64,000 bases of DNA, from contig NZ_JBIWGZ010000009.1 in assembly GCF_044763875.1 (NCBI RefSeq), forward strand, positions 62,001-126,000. Direction: 5' to 3'. How positions within the stretch are numbered: the first letter of the stretch is position 1; each line of letters starts with the position of its first letter. Positions 26,606 to 34,960 of the stretch are shown here, in pieces. A program made the position numbers and the translations under genes. Below the pieces are notes generated by a model. That model worked only from the letters and a program-made list of their open reading frames with translations. It ran no database searches and was not told where the DNA came from. This stretch comes from Rummeliibacillus sp044763875. GTDB taxonomy: Bacteria; Bacillota; Bacilli; Bacillales_A; Planococcaceae.

Positions 26606-26624
26606 ATCCGACATCATCCGACAT
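26606..26624 (-). promoter_or_regulatory. Tandem direct repeat, candidate GlnL activator site
   Basis: ATGTCGGAT occurs twice on the minus strand, 10 bp apart (26616-26624 and 26606-26614), 83 bp upstream of the symporter start. A TATAAT follows, while the -35 region overlaps the second repeat and is poor, as expected for an activator-dependent promoter. GlnL, encoded just upstream, is the natural candidate. Confidence 0.6.
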
Positions 26625-26727
26625 TATTAAAGATATAAAAATTCAAAAAAAACGATTTTTTATATAACTTTTCTATAAAATAGATAGGTGTTATGCCCAA
26701 ATGAGATCGATTTTTACATTTTATTCC

Positions 26728-27624
26728 TTATTTTGGTGGATGTTTGAATTTTTCAGTTGCATCCACATACAGCACTTGCAAAAACTTCTTCACATTGATT
26801 TTCATCTTTTTAGGAACAGATGCAGTATCTTCAATAGTTTTCATCAATGCTCGGATTTCTGCAAATTCAAAATAACGAGGCGAATAGTATTCAAATTCTG
26901 GATTCGTATAATCGACTACTCCAAGCGTAGCTAAATTATTCATCGCTACGGAAATGGTACGGCGAATTCGTTGTTCAATTGCTTTACTTTCTTTTATAAT
27001 CTCTGCACTACTAAATTTCGATTGACTCGCAAGCTCTTCATAAATATCTTTCAATGGTGGAATTTGCATTGTCTTTTCTTCTCTTGAAGATAAAAAGTCA
27101 ATGATTGAAACAATATCATCACTCCCCACTTCTCCGACAATCCCCATATCATTTAATATAGAGGAAACAATGTCTTTCATCGTACGATAGGATTCCTCAT
27201 TTGTCTCTTCTTCAAAGTTTAAAATTGATTTTCTAATGGTTAATAAGGATCTTTTCAAAAGAAAACGTTCGGACGTTTTTTTTAATATGCTTTGTACCTC
27301 AATCCGATTGATTGGTTTGTGTATAAAGAATTCGATATCCTTTTCGTAAGCCTCGCCAACCATCTCTTTGTTTTCTACTTGCGAAATCATAATAAAATGC
27401 CCTCTAAATCCTTGTTTGCGAAGTTGATCCATTGTTTCGATTCCATCTAATGTTGGCATTAAAAGGTCAATAAGTATAAAATCTGGGTCACTTGATAAAA
27501 TAGGCTCCAATGCATTCATCCCACTATCAGCTTCCCCAATTATTACGCCCATATCCCCTTCAACAATAATTTGTTTTAGCATTCGCCGGCTTGCTGCATC
27601 ATCATCTACAATAAAGTATCGCAA
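26728..27624 (-). CDS. glnL: GlnL (YcbB)-family response regulator
   Basis: A 298-residue regulator. The receiver domain has FIVDDDAAS near residue 5, phospho-Asp in DFILIDLLMPTLDG near 53 and Lys in FFIHKPINR near 105. A long C-terminal YcbB-type DNA-binding domain follows (about 150-298) instead of a standard LuxR or OmpR domain, with helical sequence IEQRIRRTISVAMNNLATLG near 215. It starts at TTG, 10 nt after GGAG, two bases after the glnK stop. The match to GlnL of Bacillus subtilis, which activates the glutaminase operon glsA-glnT, is in length and architecture. Confidence 0.85.
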   Translation of the reverse strand: MRYFIVDDDAASRRMLKQIIVEGDMGVIIGEADSGMNALEPILSSDPDFILIDLLMPTLDGIETMDQLRKQGFRGHFIMISQVENKEMVGEAYEKDIEFFIHKPINRIEVQSILKKTSERFLLKRSLLTIRKSILNFEEETNEESYRTMKDIVSSILNDMGIVGEVGSDDIVSIIDFLSSREEKTMQIPPLKDIYEELASQSKFSSAEIIKESKAIEQRIRRTISVAMNNLATLGVVDYTNPEFEYYSPRYFEFAEIRALMKTIEDTASVPKKMKINVKKFLQVLYVDATEKFKHPPK

Positions 27625-27626
27625 GG

Positions 27627-28895
27627 TTACTCAACTCCTTTTTGTATGTTCTTACGAGGAATCCCAATACAGAAAATAGTCCCTACAGCTGGTCTTTCAA
27701 CGTGGATTTTACCGTCCAACATTTGGACAATTTCTTGTACATGAGATAAGCCGATTCCGGTTGCTGCCACGCCATGTTGGTTATATTTTGTTGTAAAACC
27801 CGGTTCGAAAATAATATCTAAATCTTCTTCAGCTATACCTTTTCCTGTATCCTGTATCCTGAAGTGAATCATTTCTTGATCATCAGATACTTGAAGCATA
27901 ATACTTCCCTCATCTTCTACAGCTTCGATTGCATTTGCGGTAACATTATTGAGGATTGCAAGTAAAGGGATTTGCTGAGTTAATGCAAAATCTACAGTGT
28001 TTTCTACTTTAAATTCAATTTTCTTATTTAACATCTCGCTATATTTAACATTTGCAGTTACGACGAACTCTACAATATTCGATAAATAGTAAACATCTTC
28101 TGTCTTAGGCATCGTGATATTCGACAATCCAGAGAAGATTCGTTGCGCATCTTTTTTCACTTCATGAATTTCCTGGGAAATGTGCAATGCCCTAATACTT
28201 TGATTTTGTAATTGCTGGTTCTTTAGATTCCGATACAAATCGTAACTGTCAGCCATTATTTGTTCGATATGATTCATCATTTTTTGCAAATAGAGTGTTT
28301 CGACATATAAGTCTGATCCTAGAGTAAGTTGTTCATCCAATCGTTTTCGTTGTTCAGACATAATAATGGAGCTATATACGCCTACTACAAAGAAACTTCT
28401 TAAAAAAGCAACCATTACGATTAAAAACCAATCATAAAAACCAAGATAGGAATTAGGTAAGGTTAAGAAACGCATAATATGTTCCGTACTGTTCGCAATA
28501 ATCTCTATAAATGTAGCCATTATACCTAACTTAAATGGTTGTTCAATTAATCGTTCTACCTTTAAAATCCTAAATAATAAAACATATACAAAATAATATA
28601 AAAACGCCGGATAGTGTTCTATAATGCTATCCGAAAATGTACCATTATATAAAGTTACATTTGAAAATATCCGAAAGATAACGACCGTTAATCCTGTTAT
28701 AACACCCGTTCGAATGACTGATTTAGGTAAACGAATCAAGATTAATAATAGAAAGGTAATACTACCTAAGCCAAAGCGGAAGTGCTCTCCATTAAACGGT
28801 ATGAGTTTGATCTCGCTACTAATCGCTGTGAATATTGCGATCAACGATACCCATATTGTTTCAGATTTTAACCATTTTAATGACATTGTATTCAT
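27627..28895 (-). CDS. glnK: GlnK (YcbA)-family sensor histidine kinase
   Basis: A 422-residue membrane kinase with five to six N-terminal helices (about residues 10-185), a coiled region with dimerisation sequence (ALHISQEIHEVKKDAQ near 230) and a C-terminal ATPase domain. The ATPase motifs are ILNNVTANAIEAVED, FRIQDTGKGIAEED and GVAATGIGLSHVQEIV. The multi-helix sensor without a large outer domain matches GlnK/YcbA. It is followed directly by glnL and then by a DAACS symporter gene. It is predicted to sense glutamine or glutamate. Confidence 0.85.
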   Translation of the reverse strand: MNTMSLKWLKSETIWVSLIAIFTAISSEIKLIPFNGEHFRFGLGSITFLLLILIRLPKSVIRTGVITGLTVVIFRIFSNVTLYNGTFSDSIIEHYPAFLYYFVYVLLFRILKVERLIEQPFKLGIMATFIEIIANSTEHIMRFLTLPNSYLGFYDWFLIVMVAFLRSFFVVGVYSSIIMSEQRKRLDEQLTLGSDLYVETLYLQKMMNHIEQIMADSYDLYRNLKNQQLQNQSIRALHISQEIHEVKKDAQRIFSGLSNITMPKTEDVYYLSNIVEFVVTANVKYSEMLNKKIEFKVENTVDFALTQQIPLLAILNNVTANAIEAVEDEGSIMLQVSDDQEMIHFRIQDTGKGIAEEDLDIIFEPGFTTKYNQHGVAATGIGLSHVQEIVQMLDGKIHVERPAVGTIFCIGIPRKNIQKGVE

Positions 28896-29401
28896 GGAAA
28901 ATCACCTTATAAAAAAGACTTAAAAATTCACATATAGACTATTTTAACATTTTCATCATCATAAAGAAAAATTTTTATTAAACGAGCAAGATAGCCCTTA
29001 CAAAGATAAATAACCTCTACATCCATTTTTGAATGCAGAGGTTATTTATTGATAACTTATACACAAAGACATATTCCTAAGGCAAATGTGAAATATCACG
29101 ATTAATCGATTAATTAATTATGCCTTTATTTTCTTAATGGTAACTTACAAACACCTTTTTAACTACCTGTTGTAATTCACTTACCTAATCTACAGCTGAA
29201 TTCCCTTCACCTGAAATGAGGACAACTCAATTTTTAGAACGTTGCAAAGATTTAATCGTATAGTTAAATTAGCTAATCCCAGGGGCCTGCACCTTCAATC
29301 TACAACTATTGCGGACTTATAAATTGACTTAATTGTAGGTTCGTTTTACAATTATCTCGAATTAAAGATATCTTCATGATTATTTTGAAAGGAAGATTAC
29401 T
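28896..29401. other. Intergenic region between glnK and the pirin gene
   Basis: The divergent promoters of glnK and the pirin gene must lie here. A hairpin occurs at 29008-29047: AAATAACCTCT pairs with AGAGGTTATTT, with an inner CAT/ATG. No gene runs into it now. Scattered minus-strand codons around 29100-29240 look like a decayed reading frame, but no family is recognisable. Confidence 0.45.
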
Positions 29402-30103
29402 ATGCTTAGAAAAGTTGATCATAAACAAATGGGTACTAGCCATCTAGGTTGGTTAAACAGTACATTCCATTTTTCATTTGCTGAATATTATAATCCAGAA
29501 AATATTCAATTTGGTGCTTTACGTGTTATTAACGATGATTTAATCGCACCACATACAGGTTTTGACCTGCATCCTCACCGCGATATGGAGATTATTTCTT
29601 ATGTTATAAATGGTGCACTTACTCACCAGGATAGCATGGGCAACAAGCATACGATCACTCGTGGCCAAGTGCAATACATGAGTGCAGGGACTGGCGTTTT
29701 CCATAGTGAACATAATATGGGCGACGAAGAACTTCGTATGTTGCAAATTTGGATTTTACCTGATCAATACGACCACACACCTCATTATGGAGAATTCTTA
29801 TTTGAAATGGATGAACGCAAAAACAAATGGCTTCATATGGTTTCAGACAAAAATGGTAATGCACCTATTCAAATAAACCAAGATGCTAATTTGTTTGCTA
29901 TTGAACTAGAGGCTGGTAAGGAAATCGAATTTGAAGTGGCTGCTGGCCGCCAAGCTTATCTTGTAGAAATAGAAGGTCATGCCATAATTAATGATGTAGC
30001 CCTTGAAACACGTGATGGCTTAGAAATTGTGGAAGAGAATATTCATATTAAAGCTGAAGAAACATTACATATTTTAGTGATTGAAATGGCTAAAATCGAC
30101 TAA
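29402..30103 (+). CDS. Pirin family protein (YhhW/quercetinase-like)
   Basis: A 233-residue bicupin. The N-terminal cupin has metal-binding motif GFDLHPHRDMEIISY near residues 53-67 and SAGTGVFHSEHN near 98-109, providing His, His, His and Glu. The C-terminal cupin ends in TLHILVIEMAK. Bacterial pirins of this type bind Fe and can show quercetin dioxygenase activity; the physiological role is usually redox or stress related. AAAGGAAG precedes the ATG. It is monocistronic with a strong terminator. Confidence 0.92.
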   Translation: MLRKVDHKQMGTSHLGWLNSTFHFSFAEYYNPENIQFGALRVINDDLIAPHTGFDLHPHRDMEIISYVINGALTHQDSMGNKHTITRGQVQYMSAGTGVFHSEHNMGDEELRMLQIWILPDQYDHTPHYGEFLFEMDERKNKWLHMVSDKNGNAPIQINQDANLFAIELEAGKEIEFEVAAGRQAYLVEIEGHAIINDVALETRDGLEIVEENIHIKAEETLHILVIEMAKID

Positions 30104-30131
30104 TCACCACAAAACAATACCCATTGTAATT

Positions 30132-30168
30132 TCAGAAACGTTGTTAAGACAACGTTTCTGATTTTTTT
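30132..30168 (+). terminator. Terminator of the pirin gene
   Basis: TCAGAAACGTTGT (30132-30144) pairs perfectly over 13 bp with ACAACGTTTCTGA (30149-30161), followed by seven T. Confidence 0.93.
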
Positions 30169-30183
30169 AATCTGAAACTCTGC

Positions 30184-30218
30184 AAAAAAAGGCTGACTTC
30201 TCAATGTGAGATGACAGC
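30184..30218 (-). terminator. Terminator of the lysine-type ABC operon
   Basis: GCTG-A-C-T-TCTC (30192-30202) pairs with GAGA-T-G-A-CAGC (30208-30218), and on the minus strand CCTTTTTTT follows. It is 13 bp past the stop of the ATPase gene. Confidence 0.8.
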
Positions 30219-30230
30219 TAAGTATATATT

Positions 30231-30959
30231 TTATGCACGCTGTAAGAAAGCTTTTGTTCGCTCGTGCTTTGGATTGTTGAATACTTCATCTGGTGCACCA
30301 TCCTCAACAATAACTCCTTTATCCATAAATACGATACGATCTGAAACTTCTCTTGCAAACTCCATCTCATGCGTAACGATAATCATCGTAAGCCCTGACT
30401 TTGCTAATTCTTTCATAACCTTTAATACTTCCCCTACCATTTCAGGATCGAGAGCTGATGTTGGTTCATCAAATAATAGTGCATCTGGTTGCATGGATAA
30501 TGCTCTAGCAATTGCAACACGTTGTTTTTGACCACCTGACAATTGACTTGGTCTGGCATTCAAATATCGATCCATACCAACTATTTTTAAATATTTTATC
30601 GCCACTTCTGTTGCTTCTTCTTTCGAGCGTTTCAATACTTTTGTCTGGCCAACAATGCAATTATTTAACACGTCACAGTTATTAAATAGATTAAATTGTT
30701 GGAACACCATACCTAAATGCGTACGGTAAATATTAATATTATGCTTATTATCTAGAATATTTTCGCCTTTATAAATAATTTCGCCGCCACTTGGTGTTTC
30801 TAGTAGGTTTATACAACGTAAAAGCGTTGACTTCCCTGAACCAGATGATCCAATTACACACACTACTTCACCTTTTTTTACAGAAAAGTTTACGTCTTTT
30901 AACACTTCATGTGTACCAAAGGATTTACTGAGATGCCGAATATCAATTATTGTTTCCAT
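30231..30959 (-). CDS. Amino acid ABC transporter ATP-binding protein, lysine-type operon
   Basis: A 242-residue polar amino acid transporter ATPase. Walker A is GSSGSGKST near residue 37, the Q-loop VFQQFNLF near 84, the signature LSGGQKQR near 138, Walker B LLFDEPTSALD near 160 and the H-loop TH near 197. It is the third gene of the operon after the binding protein and permease genes. The operon leader carries a lysine riboswitch, so it powers predicted lysine uptake. Confidence 0.94.
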   Translation of the reverse strand: METIIDIRHLSKSFGTHEVLKDVNFSVKKGEVVCVIGSSGSGKSTLLRCINLLETPSGGEIIYKGENILDNKHNINIYRTHLGMVFQQFNLFNNCDVLNNCIVGQTKVLKRSKEEATEVAIKYLKIVGMDRYLNARPSQLSGGQKQRVAIARALSMQPDALLFDEPTSALDPEMVGEVLKVMKELAKSGLTMIIVTHEMEFAREVSDRIVFMDKGVIVEDGAPDEVFNNPKHERTKAFLQRA

Positions 30960-30980
30960 TGTTTTCTCTCCTTTGTACCC

Positions 30981-31730
30981 CTATTGTGGTGACTCTGGTC
31001 GACGAATGACCACAGTTTCATCTAGCATTTGATAATTTGCATTTCCTGCAAGTTTACGTTCAAAGAAGCGTAAAATTTGCGTTACGGTTATCGTCATAAC
31101 TAAGTAAATGATACATGCGACAAAGAATGATTCAAAATATCGGAAGTTATTCCCCGCAATGGACTTCGTTTGGAAGTATAGCTCGGTTACACCAATTACA
31201 TTTAATACCGATGTATCTTTAATATTCATCACATATTGATTACCTGTCGCTGGTAATATATTACGCATTACTTGTGGTAGGACTACATGAATCATTGTTT
31301 GCCAGTGATTCATACCAATTGCACGAGCGGCTTCGAATTGACCTTGGTCAACACCGATAATTCCACCACGTACGATTTCGGCCATATATGCCCCTGTATT
31401 AATGGATACAATAAAAATTGCAGCAAATGTGCGATCCAAATCGATACCAAACAATAAATCAGAACCGAAGTAGACAACCATCGCTTGCACAATCATTGGT
31501 GTACCACGGAAAAACTCAACATAGATTGTTAAAATAATATTGATCATTTTTAAAATCCATTTTTTTGCGCCGCTCTTATCTTTTGGAATCGTATGAATGA
31601 CGCCAATAATCAAGCCGATTAATGCGCCAAAAATAGTCCCGATCGTTGAAATAGCAAGTGTCATCCAAGCGCCTCGTAAGAACATCGGCCAGTTATTTGT
31701 AATGATATTGATAAACCATTCTAAGCTCAT
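30981..31730 (-). CDS. Amino acid ABC transporter permease, lysine-type operon
   Basis: A 249-residue permease of the HisM/GlnP type with about five helices. The family N-terminal sequence FLRGAWMTLAISTIGT lies near residue 18, YVEFFRGTPMIVQ near 72, and the EAA loop FEAARAIGMNHWQTMIHVVLP near 133-153. AAGGAGG precedes the ATG. It lies 21 bp before the ATPase gene and 81 bp after the binding-protein gene, with an imperfect hairpin in between. Confidence 0.93.
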   Translation of the reverse strand: MSLEWFINIITNNWPMFLRGAWMTLAISTIGTIFGALIGLIIGVIHTIPKDKSGAKKWILKMINIILTIYVEFFRGTPMIVQAMVVYFGSDLLFGIDLDRTFAAIFIVSINTGAYMAEIVRGGIIGVDQGQFEAARAIGMNHWQTMIHVVLPQVMRNILPATGNQYVMNIKDTSVLNVIGVTELYFQTKSIAGNNFRYFESFFVACIIYLVMTITVTQILRFFERKLAGNANYQMLDETVVIRRPESPQ

Positions 31731-31761
31731 TATTACTCCTCCTTAAAGCACAATAAGAACT

Positions 31762-31795
31762 ACCAATCGCAATCATTCACAATCGGTAGCTCTGC
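31762..31795 (-). terminator. Imperfect attenuating hairpin after the binding-protein gene
   Basis: CTACC-AA-TCG and CAATCGGTAG flank a short AT-rich loop and form an imperfect stem. It has no long T run. It probably limits read-through from the binding-protein gene into the permease and ATPase genes. Confidence 0.45.
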
Positions 31796-31811
31796 TTAAG
31801 TTCGTTTAAAA

Positions 31812-32666
31812 CTATTTAGCTGCTGGTTGATTTTTAATTGCATCATCCATGATTTTTTCGCGATCTGCTTCAGAAATACCTTTTAGAATTTCATTGATTT
31901 TAGCTGTTAAGTCACTATTTTTTTGTACACCTACAGCGATAGCAGTATCTTCTTCTGAAGTTTTGAAGCCTTTACCATCTGCGAATTCAACCATTGCAAA
32001 TTTGTTGTTAGCTGCTGACGCAGATACAGCTTCTGGTTTTTCTGATACATAAGCATCAATCTTGCCTGATTCAAGAGCTACACGCATAGCTGGGAAATTA
32101 TCCATTGCTGTTTCTTTTTTAACACCTTCGATTTGATCGATGACAGAGTAGTGGAAAGTGTTTAATTGAGCAGTTACTTTAGCACCTTTGAAGTCCGCAA
32201 TTGAAGTTGCACCTTCGTATTTGCTACCTTTTTTAACGACTAATACTAAGTTTGATTTGTAATAAATATCCGAGAAATCAATTGTTTGTTTACGTTCTGC
32301 GGTTGGTGACATACCAGCGATAATGGCATCAATTTTACCTGAAGTTAACCCTGGTACTAGACCATCCCATTCTGTTTTAACAATAACTAATTTTTTACCT
32401 AAGCCGTCAGCAATTTTCTTAGCGATTTGTACATCATAGCCACCAGCGTATTCTGCATTGCCTTGGATAGCAACCGCACCCTTAGAATCGTCTGATTGTG
32501 TCCAGTTAAATGGTGGGTATCCTGCTTCCATGCCCACTGTAAACGTATCTTTGCTTTCTTTGTTTCCTGATGATTCTGAATTTTTAGAATCGTCTGATCC
32601 GCATCCAGCTAATACTAGGATGGCCATCAATAAAACGCTCAATAATAATGCCCATGTTTTTTTCAT
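31812..32666 (-). CDS. Amino acid-binding lipoprotein, predicted lysine transporter
   Basis: A 284-residue extracellular solute-binding protein family 3 lipoprotein. The signal peptide ends in the lipobox VLAGC (Cys near residue 22). The family features are TVGMEAGYPPFNWTQ near 41, GGYDVQIAKKIADGLG near 78, TEWDGLVPGLTSGKIDAIIAG near 95-118 and DFSDIYY near 130. AAAGGAGAGG fixes the ATG at 32666 rather than 32699. A lysine riboswitch precedes it, which makes lysine, or a related basic amino acid, the predicted ligand. Confidence 0.93.
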   Translation of the reverse strand: MKKTWALLLSVLLMAILVLAGCGSDDSKNSESSGNKESKDTFTVGMEAGYPPFNWTQSDDSKGAVAIQGNAEYAGGYDVQIAKKIADGLGKKLVIVKTEWDGLVPGLTSGKIDAIIAGMSPTAERKQTIDFSDIYYKSNLVLVVKKGSKYEGATSIADFKGAKVTAQLNTFHYSVIDQIEGVKKETAMDNFPAMRVALESGKIDAYVSEKPEAVSASAANNKFAMVEFADGKGFKTSEEDTAIAVGVQKNSDLTAKINEILKGISEADREKIMDDAIKNQPAAK

Positions 32667-32726
32667 GTTTTCCTCTCCTTTGAAAACGTTATCCCTCAAA
32701 TATCTGTATTAAGAAAAAAAGACTAT

Positions 32727-32758
32727 AAAAAAAGGGACCCGAGTTGAACTCAGGTCCC
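32727..32758 (-). terminator. Expression-platform terminator of the lysine riboswitch
   Basis: GGGACC-C-GAGT (32734-32744) pairs with ACTC-A-GGTCCC (32748-32758), followed on the minus strand by seven T. It lies between the aptamer and the ribosome-binding site, as expected for transcription attenuation when lysine is bound. Confidence 0.9.
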
Positions 32759-32995
32759 AGAATATATCTAGTCCTAAATCCTCTACTTTATCCCATTATG
32801 AGATAGCTCAACTCAATAAGCCGGATAGCTTATCGAGACAGTCCTGCAATTATTCACTGCAGACCCAGCATGTAATGTCGAGATCAATTACACACTTCGG
32901 CAACATTTCCTTCTTCCTAGTTTCATCGCTTTCTCTAACTCCGCTAAGAACTAATAAATATCGCGCCTCTACCTCACAAATATAAGTGAGGTCTT
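32759..32995 (-). promoter_or_regulatory. Lysine riboswitch (L-box) aptamer
   Basis: The minus strand carries L-box hallmarks in order: GAGGTAGAGGCGCG, TTAGT, AGCGATGAAA, GGAAATGTTGCCGAAG, CTGGGTCTGCAGTG and TGCAGGACTGTC. The P1 helix is formed by TGAGGTAG (32976-32969) and CTATCTCA (32806-32799). A terminator follows, so lysine binding should switch off the downstream ABC transporter. GACCTCAC/GTGAGGT just upstream may form an additional or competing hairpin. Confidence 0.93.
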
Positions 32996-33139
32996 ATTTA
33001 CTTGTTGTGAACAGTCTACAATACTAGTATTTTCATGTCAACTGCCAATTATCGAAATATTTATAAAATAAATATTTTCCTAGTTTCTTTCCCTTACTAT
33101 ACCTATTATAAAATAAGAAGCTAGAAATACAGACTATAA

Positions 33140-34597
33140 TTAGTCTCCCTCTTTCAAAATATCTGCATCAATATATTGAATTTCACCTGTTGTTGCATCA
33201 ATATTTTCAATATCTCTACTATTTGGGAAATACATTACATAATCTAATCCGTATACTGTCACTTCCTCGTCTTCATCATCATAGCTAGAAGTTCGGGCAA
33301 GCTTCATGTGTAATTGGTCTTTGAATAGTGAATCAGCTTGTTCTAATGACAATACAGGGTTCATATCCATAGAAGTTAATTCGTCCTCATTTGGTAATAT
33401 AATTGTACAATCACGGACAATACCAGTATATACGCCAACGTTTACATGTATAGAATATTCCTCAATACGAATTCCTTTATGATGGCGTATAAATGTAAAT
33501 GTTGTGAAAGGTTCGAAGTCAATATTATCTTCTTCATCAAAGTCTTCTTCATCTTCCATCATTTCAAGTTCTTCAAAGAATTGTCGTTCCTCTTCTGATA
33601 AATCCTCTTCGCTTATAATATCTAAATCTTCTTCATCTTCTAGCTGATCTTCAAGTAAATATTTCTCATGAATATTACCAACAGCCGATTCTAAGAACAT
33701 TGTTGCTTTTTCTTCTAAAACTTTTTCCGGTAATTCTTCTTCTAATTCTTTCCAATCTACAGATGATTCATAATCCATTTGAATGTCATCCGAATGTTCA
33801 ATTCTAATAATCGGTTCAGCCAGTTCAATATCATCTTCTGCTTTATACCAATAACGTCCAGATTCATTTTCTACCAAATGCATATCATTTGTAACACCCA
33901 ATAAACCTTCGATTGTCTCAGTAACTGTTACTTTTCCAAATGTTTGTGCCTCTACATATTGCTCTTCAAAGTCTCCTGCAGTTACAATATGCCCATCTAC
34001 ATGAACTGTCATATACTTACGCTTTGGATAATAGACAAGCTTCATTTCACCATTGTCCCCATGAATCCCAAGCTCTACCAAAGGATATTGGCATAAAATA
34101 TTTTTTGCATCATCAGCAGAAATCTCAATATCTGGATATGATAATTGATAGTATGATTGGAATAGTGTTGCTGAAATAATAAATCCTTGTTTATTAATCT
34201 CGATTGTTGCACCTGAATTAGGCAAAAATAGATTAAGCGCAACATCTTTTGCCTCAAAAACGATTAAATAAGATTCCCCATTCCATTCTGTCATCATATT
34301 AAAATGTAGTTTATCACGGCAAAATTCTTGTGCGAAATCTTCTGCACAACCAATTATTTCATCAGGTGTCAATTCTTCATATTCATCTAGTGAAACATCA
34401 TTATTTTCCATAATCTCATCTAGATTAACCATAAATGAAGTTAGTTTTCCTTCATCCGATAACTCCATATGACCATATAGTAGACCTCTATGAGCGTCTA
34501 TAATTTCGCCTACTGTAGAATCATCCTCATCATATTCAATCGTAATAACTGGTCGTCCAATGATATAGTCTCTCAATACAAATTCCCAATTTTTCAT
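33140..34597 (-). CDS. Unknown acidic cytoplasmic protein
   Basis: A 485-residue protein with no signal peptide or membrane helix. It is strongly acidic, with a dense Asp/Glu tract (around residues 320-365, for example LEMMEDEEDFDEEDNIDFEP) dividing two beta-rich halves. The halves have similar elements (HRGLLYGHMELSDEGKL early, EVTVYGLDYVMYFPNSRD late; DATTGEIQYID at the end), reminiscent of YcdB/YcdC or PepSY-like repeats, but I cannot assign it firmly. It stands alone between the lysine transporter and guaC. Conserved hypothetical is the safest name. Confidence 0.8.
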   Translation of the reverse strand: MKNWEFVLRDYIIGRPVITIEYDEDDSTVGEIIDAHRGLLYGHMELSDEGKLTSFMVNLDEIMENNDVSLDEYEELTPDEIIGCAEDFAQEFCRDKLHFNMMTEWNGESYLIVFEAKDVALNLFLPNSGATIEINKQGFIISATLFQSYYQLSYPDIEISADDAKNILCQYPLVELGIHGDNGEMKLVYYPKRKYMTVHVDGHIVTAGDFEEQYVEAQTFGKVTVTETIEGLLGVTNDMHLVENESGRYWYKAEDDIELAEPIIRIEHSDDIQMDYESSVDWKELEEELPEKVLEEKATMFLESAVGNIHEKYLLEDQLEDEEDLDIISEEDLSEEERQFFEELEMMEDEEDFDEEDNIDFEPFTTFTFIRHHKGIRIEEYSIHVNVGVYTGIVRDCTIILPNEDELTSMDMNPVLSLEQADSLFKDQLHMKLARTSSYDDEDEEVTVYGLDYVMYFPNSRDIENIDATTGEIQYIDADILKEGD

Positions 34598-34870
34598 CAG
34601 TTGCTTCCTCTCATTAATCTCTTTAAATATATATCGAAATTTATTATTTTTATGTTTATGTAAAAGTAGGAAATAGCTTGGATGTCTCGTTTTCCCTAAT
34701 AGCCCTTAAAACCTGATTTTAACATAAATATGTCAGTTCGTCTTAAGTTGTTTTGATATTAAAATAGCTCCTCCTTCAGAGATTACTTCTTTTTAATACG
34801 GATCCACATTCTATTTTATTAGCATTTTTGTATTTAATTTTACTTAAATTTATAAATCCAAGAAAAGTTT
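34598..34870. other. Divergent intergenic region upstream of guaC
   Basis: About 270 bp of AT-rich DNA between the acidic-protein gene and the guaC promoter. It must hold the promoter of the minus-strand gene. No palindrome or RNA structure was recognised. Confidence 0.4.
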
Positions 34871-34942
34871 TTGACATTGTGGCGAAAATAATGTAAATTA
34901 CCAAAGGACGAACATTTCCGAGTTATAAAAAAATAATATTCG
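34871..34942 (+). promoter_or_regulatory. guaC promoter with PurBox-like inverted pair
   Basis: TTGACA (34871-34876) and TAAATT (34894-34899) are 17 bp apart. Downstream, CGAACATT (34909-34916) faces AATATTCG (34935-34942) as an inverted pair. CGAACWWT is the core of the PurR PurBox; the 18-bp gap is one or two bases longer than the usual 16-17. guaC is in the PurR regulon of Bacillus subtilis, which supports the reading. Confidence 0.6.
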
Positions 34943-34960
34943 TTTTTAGGAGTGTGTTTG

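Noticed and set aside
29000..29260. Minus-strand codons (VVLISGEGNSAVD and VSELQQVVKKVFVSYH) as a regulator remnant
   Set aside because: Too short and interrupted to assign to any family; left as unassigned intergenic DNA.
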